From Aeromicrobium duanguangcaii (lineage in GTDB: Bacteria > Actinomycetota > Actinomycetes > Propionibacteriales > Nocardioidaceae): DNA of 64,000 nucleotides. Position 1 is the first letter of the stretch, and every line of letters begins with the position of its first letter. Where the stretch lies: assembly GCF_024508295.1 (NCBI RefSeq), contig NZ_CP101990.1:1984001-2048000 (forward strand), in the 5' to 3' direction. Both the position numbers and the translations under genes were made by a program. Below the pieces are notes generated by a model. The model searched no databases. It was not told the origin of the DNA and saw only the letters and a list, made by a program, of their open reading frames with translations. Of the stretch, positions 1-8,789 are shown one piece after another.

Positions 1-1013
1 GCGTCCTGAGCTTCGTCGCGATCTTCTGGCGGCGGCGGTTCCCCGTCGCGGTCGCGCTGACCACGAACATCGCGGCCGGCTTCTTCCTCAGCGCGGGCGG
101 CCCGGCGACGATCTCCCTCTTCTCGCTGTCCACCAGGCGACGCTGGCGCGAGATCCTCCCGGTCAGCGCCGCCGGCTTCGCGTCGGGCGCGGCCTTCATC
201 CTCTTCGCCGACCCCACGGCACCAAGCCGCGATTTCATCCTGGTCGACCTCGCGCTGCTCACGACGATCGTCGCGATCACGGTCGGCTGGGGCATGTACG
301 CGGGGTCGCGGCGCGAGCTGCTGGCCACGTTGCGCGACCGGGCCGAGACCGCCGAGTCCGAGCAGGCGGCGCGCATCGCGCAGGCCAGGATCGCCGAGCG
401 CGCGCAGATCGCCCGCGAGATGCACGACGTCCTCGCCCACCGGATCTCCATCGTGACGATGCACGCCGGCGCGCTGTCGTACCGCGACGACCTGTCCGCC
501 GACGAGGTCAAGGCCACGGCGGCCACGATCGAGCAGAGCTCGAGACTGGCGTTGGTCGAGCTGCGCGAGGTGCTGGGCGTCCTGCGCGAGGGAGCCGGCG
601 ATGCCGAGCCGGAGCCGCCGCAGCCGACCGCGGCGGCGATCGCCGACCTGGTCCAGCGCTTCCGCGACGCCGGGATGAACCTCGTCGTGGACGTGTCGGT
701 CGACCCCGCGTCCATCCCGGCGCCGATCGGCCGCACGGCCTACCGCGTCGTCCAGGAAGGGCTCACCAACGCGGCCAAGCACGCCCCGCGCACGCGGGTC
801 GAGCTGACGATGTCCGGCGGGCCCGAGACCGGACTCACGATCGAGGTCACGAACCGGATCCCGGCGGGGCAGCGGACCACGGCGTCGCCGCCCGAGTCGG
901 GACTGGGCCTCATCGGTCTGACGGAGCGCGCGCAGCTGGCCGGCGGCGGGTTGCACCGCTCGACCACCACCGATCGGCACGTCCTGAGGGTGTGGCTACC
1001 GTGGGCGGCGTGA
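1..1013 (+). CDS. Sensor histidine kinase, 5' end outside window
   Basis: This is the C-terminal 336 residues of a membrane histidine kinase of the HisKA_3 (NarL-partner) class. The frame is open from base 3, so the start lies upstream of the window. The first ~95 residues contain hydrophobic stretches that look like the last transmembrane helices. A linker helix leads to the phosphoacceptor motif MHDVLAH (His at visible residue 141). The HATPase_c domain shows an N-box (QEGLTNAAKHA) and a G-box (SGLGLIGLTERA). The gene ends in GTGA shared with the next start, so kinase and regulator are translationally coupled. The family autophosphorylates on His and passes phosphate to the regulator. The signal sensed cannot be read from this part. 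Confidence 0.93.
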   Translation, partial: VLSFVAIFWRRRFPVAVALTTNIAAGFFLSAGGPATISLFSLSTRRRWREILPVSAAGFASGAAFILFADPTAPSRDFILVDLALLTTIVAITVGWGMYAGSRRELLATLRDRAETAESEQAARIAQARIAERAQIAREMHDVLAHRISIVTMHAGALSYRDDLSADEVKATAATIEQSSRLALVELREVLGVLREGAGDAEPEPPQPTAAAIADLVQRFRDAGMNLVVDVSVDPASIPAPIGRTAYRVVQEGLTNAAKHAPRTRVELTMSGGPETGLTIEVTNRIPAGQRTTASPPESGLGLIGLTERAQLAGGGLHRSTTTDRHVLRVWLPWAA

Positions 1014-1660
1014 TTCGCGTCCTCGTCACCGACGACGACCCGCTCGTGCGCGCGGGCCTGAGCCTCATGCTCGGGGGCGCCGCGGCGCTGGAGGTCGTGG
1101 CCGAGGCCGCCGACGGGCGCGAGGCCGTGGCCGCCGTCCGCGAGCAGCCGGTGGACGTGGTCCTCATGGACCTGCGCATGCCGGTCATGGACGGCATCGA
1201 GGCGACCCGGGCCATCGTGGCCGCCCCCGAGGCCCCCAAGGTGCTGGTGCTGACCACGTTCGACGCGGACGACTACGTCGTCCGGGCTCTGTCCGCGGGC
1301 GCCGCGGGCTTCCTGCTGAAGGACACTCCCCCGCCGCAGATCGTCGACGCGATCCGGAAGGTCGCCGGCGGTGAGCCGATGCTCTCGCCCACCGTCACCG
1401 AGAACCTCATCCGCCGCGTCACCGCCGACTCGACCGACACCCGGCGCACCGGCGCGGCACGACTCGTCGACACCCTCAGCGAGCGTGAGCTGGAGGTCGC
1501 CCAGGCCATCGGTCAGGGCCGCTCCAACGCCGAGATCGCCGCCGAGCTGTTCATGAGCGTCGCCACCGTCAAGGCTCACATCTCGCGCATCTTCACCAAG
1601 CTCGACGCCGGCAACCGTGTGCAGGTCGCGATCACCATGCACGAGGCCGGGCGGCTGTAG
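1010..1660 (+). CDS. NarL/FixJ-family response regulator
   Basis: This 216-aa response regulator is the partner of the preceding kinase. The receiver domain (about residues 1-120) has the acidic pocket TDDD, the phosphorylated Asp54 in VVLMDLRMP, Thr in LVLTT and Lys in FLLKD. A LuxR-type helix-turn-helix ([15 protein letters not shown]...[12 protein letters not shown], about 150-200) binds DNA. I chose the GTG at 1010 because it overlaps the kinase stop as GTGA and gives the canonical N-terminus [14 protein letters not shown] at 992 would add six residues. The regulon is unknown. Confidence 0.95.
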   Translation: MIRVLVTDDDPLVRAGLSLMLGGAAALEVVAEAADGREAVAAVREQPVDVVLMDLRMPVMDGIEATRAIVAAPEAPKVLVLTTFDADDYVVRALSAGAAGFLLKDTPPPQIVDAIRKVAGGEPMLSPTVTENLIRRVTADSTDTRRTGAARLVDTLSERELEVAQAIGQGRSNAEIAAELFMSVATVKAHISRIFTKLDAGNRVQVAITMHEAGRL

Positions 1661-1662
1661 TC

Positions 1663-1705
1663 GCCCGACTTTTGGCATCGCACCGTCCCCCTGCCCGACT
1701 TTTGG
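1663..1705 (+). repeat. 13-bp direct repeat GCCCGACTTTTGG, two copies
   Basis: GCCCGACTTTTGG occurs at 1663-1675 and again at 1693-1705, exactly 30 bp apart, just after the response-regulator stop. The second copy runs into the left arm of the large inverted repeat at 1698-1756. Confidence 0.7.
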
Positions 1706-1756
1706 AACGCGTTTCACCCTTCCCGCCGGGAGAAGGGTGAAACGCGTTCCAAAAGT
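1698..1756. repeat. Perfect 25-bp inverted repeat with 9-nt loop
   Basis: The left arm is 1698-1722 (starts ACTTTTGGAACGCG), the loop is 1723-1731, and the right arm is 1732-1756 (ends CGCGTTCCAAAAGT). All 25 pairs match. It sits between the convergent regulator and rlmN genes, so it may stop transcription from both sides. However, no U-tract follows either arm, and perfection of this length is more than a terminator needs. A palindromic mobile or REP-like element is the alternative. Confidence 0.85.
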
Positions 1757-1776
1757 TCCGCGGGATGTGGCCGGTA

Positions 1777-2922
1777 CTACTCGGCGGCGGCGAGCTGGCC
1801 GCAGGCGCCGTCGATGTCGGAGCCGCGGGTGTCGCGGACCGTCGTCGGGATGCCCTTGGCCTCGAGCCGGCGGACGAACTCGCGCTCGTCCTCGCGGCGC
1901 GAGGCGGTCCACATCGAGCCGGGCGTGGGGTTCAGCGGGATCAGGTTGACGTGGACCCAGCCCCAGTCGCCGTAGGAGTTCAGCACGTCGCCCAGCAGGT
2001 CGGCACGCCAGGCCTGGTCGTTGATGTCGCGCATCATCGCGTACTCGATCGAGACGCGGCGCTTCGTGGTCTTCGCGTAGTTCCACGCCGCGGCGACGGT
2101 CTCGGCGACGCTCGAGCGGTTGTTGATCGGGACCAGCTCGTTGCGCAGCTCGTCGTCCGGCGCGTGCAGGCTCAGCGCGAGGGTCACCGGGATGCCCTCC
2201 TCCGCGAGCTGGAGCATCCGCGGGACCAGACCGACGGTCGACACCGTGATGTTGCGCGCACTCAGGCCCAGGCCGTCGGGGGCGGGCGCGACCATGCGGC
2301 GGACGGCGCCGATCACGGCCTTGTAGTTGGCCATCGGCTCGCCCATGCCCATGAACACGACGTTCGAGAGGCGGCCGGGGCCGCCGGGGACGGCACCGGA
2401 GGCCATCTGGTGGGCGGCGTCGACGACCTGGTCCATGATCTCGGCCGTGCTCATGTTGCGCTGCAGGCCGCCCTGGCCCGTGGCGCAGAAGGGGCAGGCC
2501 ATGCCGCAGCCGGCCTGGCTCGAGACGCAGATCGTGGCGCGGTCGGGGTAGCGCATCAGGACGGACTCGACCAGCGCGTTGTCGAACAGACGCCACAGCG
2601 TCTTGCGGGTCGTGCCCTTGTCGGCCTCGAGCACGCGCACCTGGTTCAGCAGCGGCGGCAGCAGGGCGCCCACGATCGCGTCGCGCTCCTTCGCCGGCAG
2701 GTCGGTCATCTGCTCGGGATCGCGCTCGAAGCGCGCGAAATAGTGGTGCGCGACCTGCTTGACCCGGAACGGCTTGAGACCCAGCTCCTCGGCGGCGGCC
2801 TTGCGCTCGTCCCCCGAGAGGTCCGCCAGGTGCCGAGGCGGCTTGCCACGCCCCCGGGGCGGCGCCATCACGAGAGGCAGCGGCTTGGGGTTGACTTCCG
2901 CCACATCGACCTCGTTCGCCAT
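1777..2922 (-). CDS. rlmN: 23S rRNA (adenine-2503-C2)/tRNA-A37 methyltransferase RlmN
   Basis: This 381-aa radical-SAM enzyme methylates C2 of A2503 in 23S rRNA, and A37 of some tRNAs in family members. The iron-sulfur ligands CX3CX2C are Cys139, Cys143 and Cys146 (GCGMACPFC). The two mechanistic cysteines of the family correspond to Cys132 (ICVSSQ) and Cys374 (GACGQ near the C-terminus). The ATG at 2922 follows a GGAG-like ribosome site; an in-frame ATG at 2949 would add nine residues that look non-native. Its position downstream of cdsA and frr on the same strand fits the actinobacterial order. It converges with the response regulator. Confidence 0.97.
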   Translation of the reverse strand: MANEVDVAEVNPKPLPLVMAPPRGRGKPPRHLADLSGDERKAAAEELGLKPFRVKQVAHHYFARFERDPEQMTDLPAKERDAIVGALLPPLLNQVRVLEADKGTTRKTLWRLFDNALVESVLMRYPDRATICVSSQAGCGMACPFCATGQGGLQRNMSTAEIMDQVVDAAHQMASGAVPGGPGRLSNVVFMGMGEPMANYKAVIGAVRRMVAPAPDGLGLSARNITVSTVGLVPRMLQLAEEGIPVTLALSLHAPDDELRNELVPINNRSSVAETVAAAWNYAKTTKRRVSIEYAMMRDINDQAWRADLLGDVLNSYGDWGWVHVNLIPLNPTPGSMWTASRREDEREFVRRLEAKGIPTTVRDTRGSDIDGACGQLAAAE

Positions 2923-2966
2923 GACTCCAGTCTCCCAGACCGCCCCCACTCAGGACGAATCCGCGA

Positions 2967-3959
2967 TCAGGCGACGTGGTACCGCGGCGACAGGGACGCG
3001 ACGAACTCGAGCTTCTCGAGCACGGGCGCCGCGATCACGAACGGGTACAGCGGCTCCTTGCCCATCGAGCGGTTGATCTGGTTGAGCGCGACCGACAGCG
3101 GGATCCAGACCCCGGCGACGAGGTCGCGGAACGACCGGAACGCGCTGGCGTCGACCGTGGTCAGGCCGAGCGACTGGGCGGTGTCGATCGTGTCGGCGAT
3201 GTGCAGGAAGTGCGCGAACGTCTCGGCGAAGTCCTCGAAGGGATGCATCGTGGCGTAGGCGCTGATGTAGCGGTCACGCCAGCCCGGCGGCGGCCCGGCG
3301 GCGTAGTGCCGGTCGAGCGCCTCGCCGTAGTCCTGCCGCTCGTCGCCGAACAGCTCGCGTGCCCGGCTCAACCGCTCACCGCGGACCAGCAGCGCCTCGT
3401 AGTAGTGGCCGGTCTCGTGACGGAAGTGGCCCAACAGCGTGCGGTACGGCTCGGCGAGATCACGGCGCAGGCGTTCGCGGTGCACGCTGTCGCCCTCGGC
3501 CAGGTCGATCGTGACGATGCCGTTCTGGTGTCCCGTCGTGACCGGCACGTTGGCGCTGGAGAGCAGGTCGAACGCCAGCCCGGCCTCGGGATCCTGGGCG
3601 CGCGTGACGATCGGCAGCTCGAGGGCGTCGAGCTCGACGATGAGGCGTCGCTTCGCCGACTCGGCCGCGGGAAACGCCTTCATCCCCGCGGCGTCCGAGT
3701 CGGCCGGACGGGTACGGGTCAGCGCGCAGTTGAAGCACAGCGTGCCCTGGACCGGCGTGAGCCAGGTGCACGCCGCCAGCTCGCGGTTGCGGCACAGCCA
3801 CCACTCGCGGCCCTCGGCGTCGACGTAGCGCCCGTCGTCGTCGACCGGGACGATCGCCTTCTCCTCGCGGGAGAACCCGAGGGTCGACCCGCACGAGACA
3901 CACGTGGTGTTCTCGAAGTAGAGGGCATTGCCACAATGACGACACTCGAATGCACGCAC
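2967..3959 (-). CDS. Zinc-ribbon putative zinc-binding metallopeptidase
   Basis: This is a 330-aa cytoplasmic protein. An N-terminal zinc ribbon (Cys6/Cys9 and Cys20/Cys23) is followed by more cysteines (56, 64, 75, 78). A second domain carries a clear HExxH motif, HETGH at 181-185, with acidic and His residues further on in FAETFAHFLH. I recognise it as the 'putative zinc-binding metallopeptidase' family found beside ATP-grasp, alpha-E and transglutaminase genes; no substrate is known to me. I chose the GTG at 3959 because it starts MRAFECRHCG directly at the ribbon. The frame stays open upstream but that part is not protein-like. It lies 50 bp after the transglutaminase gene, probably in the same operon. 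Confidence 0.85.
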   Translation of the reverse strand: MRAFECRHCGNALYFENTTCVSCGSTLGFSREEKAIVPVDDDGRYVDAEGREWWLCRNRELAACTWLTPVQGTLCFNCALTRTRPADSDAAGMKAFPAAESAKRRLIVELDALELPIVTRAQDPEAGLAFDLLSSANVPVTTGHQNGIVTIDLAEGDSVHRERLRRDLAEPYRTLLGHFRHETGHYYEALLVRGERLSRARELFGDERQDYGEALDRHYAAGPPPGWRDRYISAYATMHPFEDFAETFAHFLHIADTIDTAQSLGLTTVDASAFRSFRDLVAGVWIPLSVALNQINRSMGKEPLYPFVIAAPVLEKLEFVASLSPRYHVA

Positions 3960-4009
3960 GCCCCCACCTTCGCGGTCCCCGACGGCGTCTGCCAGTCCGG
4001 GGGCGTAGA

Positions 4010-4885
4010 TCACACCAGCGGCGCGACGTCGACCTGGACGTCGAGGGTGGAGGACTTCGCGTCGGTGTAGATGATGCCCTTGACCGGCGGCACGTCCTTG
4101 TAGTCCCGACCCCACGCCACCGTGACGTACCGGTCGTTGACCCACTGGTCGTTCGTGGGGTCGAGCGCCAGCCACGTGCCGTCCGGCAGCCACACGGCCG
4201 CCCAGGCGTGCGAGGCGTCGGCACCGACGATCCGCTCGCGCCCCGGAGGCGGTGTCGTGGCCAGGTAGCCACTGACGTACCCGACGGCCAGCCCGTGCGA
4301 GCGCAGGCAGGCCAGCGTCAGATGGGCGAAGTCCTGGCACACCCCGGCGCGCTGGGCGAAGACGTCGTCGATCCGGCTGGTGACCGTGGTCGCGTTCTTG
4401 TCGTACGTGAAGTCTGCGTGGATCCGGTGCATCAGGTCGGTGACCGCCTCACCGACGGGCCGCCCCGGGAGGAGCGACGCCGCGGCGTAGTCCCGGGCCT
4501 GCTCGGTCTGGTCGACGAGGGTCGACGGCAGGCTGAGGTCGACGGCTCGCCAGGCCTGATCGACGTCGGGCCGTTCGGCCGGGCGTGCGTGCTCCCACGG
4601 TGCGGCCAGGGCGGCCGGACTGTGGACCGGGAGGCTGACGTCGACCTCGCTCGTGGCGTCGACCACGAGGGTGCGGTGCGGGCTGGTCACCTGGAAGTAC
4701 GTGACGGTGTTGCCGTAGTAGTCGGTGCTGCGGCTCGTGTCGGCGGGCGTGGGCTCGATCCGCACGTCGACCGACTCGACCTGCTGGTACGCCGAGCTGC
4801 GCGGCACCACGTACGCGATGCCGTAGCTGTTCGACACGTTCTCGTCGTACGTGTAGGTGGTCCGGTGCCACACGCGGTACCTCAT
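4010..4885 (-). CDS. Transglutaminase-like cysteine peptidase family protein
   Basis: This 291-aa protein has a bacterial transglutaminase-like N-terminal beta domain (MRYRVWHRTTYTYD onward). The transglutaminase-core triad is Cys183 (AGVCQDFAHL), His226 (DASHAWAAV) and Asp242 (LALDPTND). There is no signal peptide, so it acts in the cytoplasm. Its ATG overlaps the stop of the ATP-grasp/alpha-E gene (ATGA, 4882-4885), so the two are co-translated. Comparative genomics has linked this trio to synthesis or processing of peptide tags. Such proteins more likely hydrolyse or form amide bonds than cross-link proteins. The precise substrate is unknown. Confidence 0.93.
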   Translation of the reverse strand: MRYRVWHRTTYTYDENVSNSYGIAYVVPRSSAYQQVESVDVRIEPTPADTSRSTDYYGNTVTYFQVTSPHRTLVVDATSEVDVSLPVHSPAALAAPWEHARPAERPDVDQAWRAVDLSLPSTLVDQTEQARDYAAASLLPGRPVGEAVTDLMHRIHADFTYDKNATTVTSRIDDVFAQRAGVCQDFAHLTLACLRSHGLAVGYVSGYLATTPPPGRERIVGADASHAWAAVWLPDGTWLALDPTNDQWVNDRYVTVAWGRDYKDVPPVKGIIYTDAKSSTLDVQVDVAPLV

Positions 4886-7356
4886 GCGTCCGTCCCGCCC
4901 GTCGAGAAGCCCAGGGACCGCGGCGTGGGGCCGGTGGCGAAGTGCACCTCGGCGACGGCGTCCGAGAGCCGCATGAGGTGCTGCGCCGTCGACTGGGCGA
5001 ACCTCACGAAGTTGGGCCGGGTCTCGCCGTCCAGCGCCATCAGCGCGCCGATGTCGAGCCGGTCCAGCTCGGCCAGGAGATCGTCGACCAGCCGCTCGGG
5101 TCGGGTCGAGCCGCTCGAGTCGGGCAGCGTGGCCAGGGATGCGTCGATGGCCAGCAGGTTGAAGCGCAGCGAGCGCGGGTTCGTCTCGTCCAGGAGCAGC
5201 AGGTCCAGCACGGACGCGGCGCGCACGACGCCACGGTGACGGCGCCGATGCGTGACGGCACTCTCGGCGATCTGCAGCACGGCGTGGTGGACCTCGCGGT
5301 CGACGTCGAGGCCGCGGCGCACCGACAGCGTCGGGCCGATGAGGCGACACAGCTGGAGGCTGCGCTCGATGCCGCGGCCGATCTCCATGAGGTGCCAGCC
5401 CTCGTCGCGGACCATGTTCCCGGTCACGCCGTGCAGGGCGAGGATGTCGGTGAGCATCCGGCCGGCGCTCTCGCCGATCTGCCATCCGTGCGGGTTCGTC
5501 TCGAGCAGTGCCCGGGCGCGATCCATCGCGCCGAAGACGCGGAAGAGGTCCGGCGAGACCTGGTCGCGCACGCTCTGGGCGATCTCCTTGAGCCGCATGA
5601 CCGTCTGGCCGACCGATCCCGATCGCTGGGCGTCCAGCAGCAGGGACCTGAGGTCTCCCTCGAAGTTGGCGGGGTCGAACGAGGACGGGCTCAGCGACCG
5701 CATCACCCCGGCGACGACGGCCAGGGTGCGTCCGCCGCTGGAGTGCGGGCGGCCCTGGAAGTCCTCGGCCAGTTCGTGCGTGGCGATCGCGAGGCGCAGC
5801 AGGTCCTCGACGCGCTCGGCGTAGCGGCCCAGCCAGAACAGGTCGTCGAGCACGCGCGGCACGGGGGTGACGGGCGCGCGGGCGTGCGTGACCGGCAGGA
5901 CGTCCGCGAGGCCCTGGTCGGGCTCGTCGGGCGAGCCCTTCAGCACCCACACGTCCTTGCTGACCTCGATCTGATCCGCGGACGTGCCGACCGGGGCCGC
6001 CGTGGCGAGCCCGCCGATCATCGGCCGGTAGCTGGAGCCGTGGCGCAGCGTGAAGGCGCGCAGGGTCAGCGCATGGGGCTCGAGGCGCCCCTGGTCGAGC
6101 GTCGGCGAGACGGAGACGCCCACGCGCTCCTGGCCCACGTAGCGATACGGCTCGGCCACGATGGCCTCGACCAGGCGCTCGCGCGACAGCGGCTCGACGT
6201 CGAACGGCGGGTCGATCCGCCGGACGGCCAGCTCGTCGAGCCGGTCCAGCAGCTGGTCGCGACCCTCCGGAGTGCCCGCCCACACAGTCGGGACGCCGGG
6301 CAGGCGCAACGGCTCGTCGAGCAGCTGCTCGCACATCTCGGACATGAACGGCAGCAGGGCCGCGTTCTCGACGACTCCCGAGCCGAGGCCGTTGATGACG
6401 GTCACCGTCCCCCGGCGCACCGCCTCGGTCAGGCCGGTGACGCCCAGCTGGGACTCGCCGCGCAGCTCCAGCGGGTCGCTCCACTCCGCGTCCACACGAC
6501 GCAGGATCACGTCGACACGCTCCAGCCGGCCCAGCACCCGCATCCAGACCGCGCCGTCGCGGGCCACGAGGTCCGTCCCCTCGACCAGCGGGAAGCCGAG
6601 GGTCGAGGCGATGAAGGCCTGGTCGTAGGCCGTCTCGGACGTGGGCCCGGGCGACAGGACGACGACGCGCGGGTTCTCGACCGTCGAGGGCGCGGCCTGC
6701 ATGAGCGACACGCGCAGCACCTGGAAGAACGGGGCCAGCCGGTGCAACCCGGCCTCGCGGTACGCGACCGGCAGCACGCGCGAGAGCACGCGGCGGTTCT
6801 CCATCGCGAAGCCGATTCCCGACGGCGCCTGCGCACGGTCAGCGAGGACCTGCCACTCCCCCGCCGGTGTCCGGCCCAGGTCGGTGCCGGTGATCACGAG
6901 CTGACGCTGGTGTCCCGCCGTCGCCCGCGCGACGGAGCGCAGGAAGCCGCTGTGACCGAAGACGACGGCGGGCGGCAGCGTCCCGCGCGAGAGCAGCTCC
7001 TGCGGGCCGTAGAGGTCGACGAGGATCGCGTTGAGCAGCTCGGCGCGCTGGGCCAGGCCCTTCTCGAGCGTCGCCCACTCGTCGGCCGCGATGACCAGCG
7101 GAACGGGATCGAGTCGCCAGGACCGCTGCTCGCCGCCCAGCGGCGTGTAGACGACGCCCTCGTCCGACAGCAGCCGAGCGATCTCGTCGCCGGCCCGGGT
7201 GAGCTCCGGCAGGGTCACGTCGACGGCCTCGGCCGCCAGTCGCTTCCAGGCGGCACGCAGCGTGCCGTCGGGACTGGCGACCTCGTCGTAGGGGGCGGCC
7301 GACTGGCCCAGCGTCGGCTGGATCACCGAGGCGGCGTAGTCGCGCAGGACGGTCAT
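4882..7356 (-). CDS. Circularly permuted ATP-grasp / alpha-E fusion protein
   Basis: This 824-aa protein joins two domains that are separate proteins in many bacteria. Residues ~1-490 are a circularly permuted type-2 ATP-grasp (VVFGHSGFLR, NPRVVVLSPGPTSET, VINGLGSG), predicted to form peptide-like amide bonds with ATP. Residues ~500-800 form the all-helical alpha-E domain, starting at VLDDLFWLGRYAERVEDLLRLA. It starts 4 nt after the cdsA stop, with the GAGG of that stop region as ribosome site, so it may be read through from frr-cdsA. It overlaps the transglutaminase gene downstream. The domain assignments are confident; the reaction is inferred from family studies. Confidence 0.92.
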   Translation of the reverse strand: MTVLRDYAASVIQPTLGQSAAPYDEVASPDGTLRAAWKRLAAEAVDVTLPELTRAGDEIARLLSDEGVVYTPLGGEQRSWRLDPVPLVIAADEWATLEKGLAQRAELLNAILVDLYGPQELLSRGTLPPAVVFGHSGFLRSVARATAGHQRQLVITGTDLGRTPAGEWQVLADRAQAPSGIGFAMENRRVLSRVLPVAYREAGLHRLAPFFQVLRVSLMQAAPSTVENPRVVVLSPGPTSETAYDQAFIASTLGFPLVEGTDLVARDGAVWMRVLGRLERVDVILRRVDAEWSDPLELRGESQLGVTGLTEAVRRGTVTVINGLGSGVVENAALLPFMSEMCEQLLDEPLRLPGVPTVWAGTPEGRDQLLDRLDELAVRRIDPPFDVEPLSRERLVEAIVAEPYRYVGQERVGVSVSPTLDQGRLEPHALTLRAFTLRHGSSYRPMIGGLATAAPVGTSADQIEVSKDVWVLKGSPDEPDQGLADVLPVTHARAPVTPVPRVLDDLFWLGRYAERVEDLLRLAIATHELAEDFQGRPHSSGGRTLAVVAGVMRSLSPSSFDPANFEGDLRSLLLDAQRSGSVGQTVMRLKEIAQSVRDQVSPDLFRVFGAMDRARALLETNPHGWQIGESAGRMLTDILALHGVTGNMVRDEGWHLMEIGRGIERSLQLCRLIGPTLSVRRGLDVDREVHHAVLQIAESAVTHRRRHRGVVRAASVLDLLLLDETNPRSLRFNLLAIDASLATLPDSSGSTRPERLVDDLLAELDRLDIGALMALDGETRPNFVRFAQSTAQHLMRLSDAVAEVHFATGPTPRSLGFSTGGTDA

Positions 7357-7360
7357 GGCC

Positions 7361-8209
7361 TCAGACCAGCAGGTACATCACCAGGTACGCGACGGGCGCG
7401 ACGGCGATGAGCGAGTCGAGCCGGTCCATGAGTCCGCCGTGGCCGGGGAGCAGGTCGCCCATGTCCTTGATGCCGATGTCGCGCTTGATGAGCGACTCGC
7501 ACAGGTCCCCCAGGGTCGCGAAGCAGACACCCGCGATGCCCAGCACCAGACCGGCCCACCACGGTCCCTCGAGCGCGTAGACGACGATCAGGATGCCCGC
7601 GACGACGCTGGCCACCATGGACCCGGCGAAGCCCTCCCAGGACTTCTTCGGCGAGATGGTCGGAGCCATCGGGTGCTTGCCGAAGAGGACGCCGGCCGCG
7701 TAGCCGCCGATGTCGGAGGCGATCGTGACCAGGATGAACGCCACGACCCGCCAGGCGCCGTCGTCGGCGGTCAGCATCCGCAGGACGAACGTGCCCATGA
7801 GGAACAGGTACGACAGCAGGAAGATGCCCGCGGTCGCGTCGCGGACGAAGCCCTCGCTGCCGGAGCGCAGGCGCCAGGCCATCGTCGCGATGACGGTCAG
7901 CGCCATCACCGCGGCGGCGACGTCCATCTCGAAGTAGTAGCCGACGACGAGCATCGTGATGCCACCGGCCAGCACGGGCGGCAGCGGCACACGGATGCCC
8001 GCCGTGGCGAACGCCCGCGAGATCTCGAACGCCGCGACGACCAGCGCCACGATGACGACGATGCCGAACAGGTCCTTGACCAGGAACAACGACAACAACA
8101 CGACGACGACGAGGCTGACGCCGACGGCGATGGCGGCCGGCAGGTCCCGTCCGGCCCGGCCGGTCTTCTTCTGAGCGGCCGGATCCGGTGTCGGGACGTC
8201 AGACGTCAA
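7361..8209 (-). CDS. cdsA: Phosphatidate cytidylyltransferase CdsA
   Basis: This 282-aa integral membrane enzyme makes CDP-diacylglycerol from phosphatidate and CTP, the branch point to phosphatidylinositol and phosphatidylglycerol. About eight hydrophobic helices are visible. The family signature lies near the C-terminus (KRDIGIKDMGDLLPGHGG). The start is a TTG at 8209, inside the frr stop region; AAGGAAG lies 9 nt upstream, and no ATG or GTG is available nearby. It overlaps frr by 11 bp. The pyrH-frr-cdsA order is typical. Confidence 0.95.
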   Translation of the reverse strand: MTSDVPTPDPAAQKKTGRAGRDLPAAIAVGVSLVVVVLLSLFLVKDLFGIVVIVALVVAAFEISRAFATAGIRVPLPPVLAGGITMLVVGYYFEMDVAAAVMALTVIATMAWRLRSGSEGFVRDATAGIFLLSYLFLMGTFVLRMLTADDGAWRVVAFILVTIASDIGGYAAGVLFGKHPMAPTISPKKSWEGFAGSMVASVVAGILIVVYALEGPWWAGLVLGIAGVCFATLGDLCESLIKRDIGIKDMGDLLPGHGGLMDRLDSLIAVAPVAYLVMYLLV

Positions 8210-8756
8210 GGAGCTCTGCTTCCTTGGACTTCAGGGCCTCGTCGATGATGTCGACGTGCTTCTTCGTCAGCGCGTCGAGACGCTTCTCGGCGCCGGTGAC
8301 GTCGTCCTTGCTGATCTCGGAGTCCTTCTCGGCCTTGTCGAGAGCCTGCTTGGCGCTGCGACGCACACCGCGCACGGCGATGCGGCCGTCCTCGGCCTTC
8401 GAGCGCGCCAGCTTGATGTACTCCTTGCGGCGCTCCTGCGTCAGCTCGGGCAGCGTCACGCGCAGCACCTTGCCGTCGTCGGACGGGTTCACACCCAGGT
8501 CGGAGTCGCGGATGGCCTTCTCGATGGCGGACTTCGCGCCCAGGTCGTAGGGCGCGATGATCACGGTGCGCGCCTCCGGGACCTGGAAGCTGGCCAGCTG
8601 CTGCAGCGGCGTGGGCGTGCCGTAGTAGTCCGCGGTGATCTGGGCGAACATCGCCGGGTGGGCGCGGCCGGTCCGGATACCCTCGAACTCGTCGCGAGTG
8701 TGCTCGACCGCCTTCTTCATCCGGGTCTCGGCATCGCGCAGTGTCTCGTCGATCAC
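8199..8756 (-). CDS. frr: Ribosome recycling factor
   Basis: This 185-aa factor, with EF-G, splits post-termination ribosomes. The start MIDETLRDAETRMKKAVEH and the segment FEGIRTGRAHP are diagnostic, and the length is standard. It starts at a GTG at 8756 with CGGAG upstream. It lies 33 bp after pyrH and overlaps cdsA. Confidence 0.98.
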   Translation of the reverse strand: MIDETLRDAETRMKKAVEHTRDEFEGIRTGRAHPAMFAQITADYYGTPTPLQQLASFQVPEARTVIIAPYDLGAKSAIEKAIRDSDLGVNPSDDGKVLRVTLPELTQERRKEYIKLARSKAEDGRIAVRGVRRSAKQALDKAEKDSEISKDDVTGAEKRLDALTKKHVDIIDEALKSKEAELLDV

Positions 8757-8789
8757 GTCATGCTCCGTTGCATCGTCGGGTGTCCACGC

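Noticed and set aside
3950-7410. Very long open frames antisense to the transglutaminase and ATP-grasp genes (and similar ones opposite argH, recN, rlmN)
   Set aside because: High GC makes antisense frames stay open. Their translations are Arg/Gly/Asp-biased and lack any motif, while the sense frames have catalytic residues.
8181-8209. An ATG or GTG start for cdsA upstream or downstream of 8209
   Set aside because: None lies near the AAGGAAG ribosome site without removing the first membrane helix or running into frr; TTG fits best.
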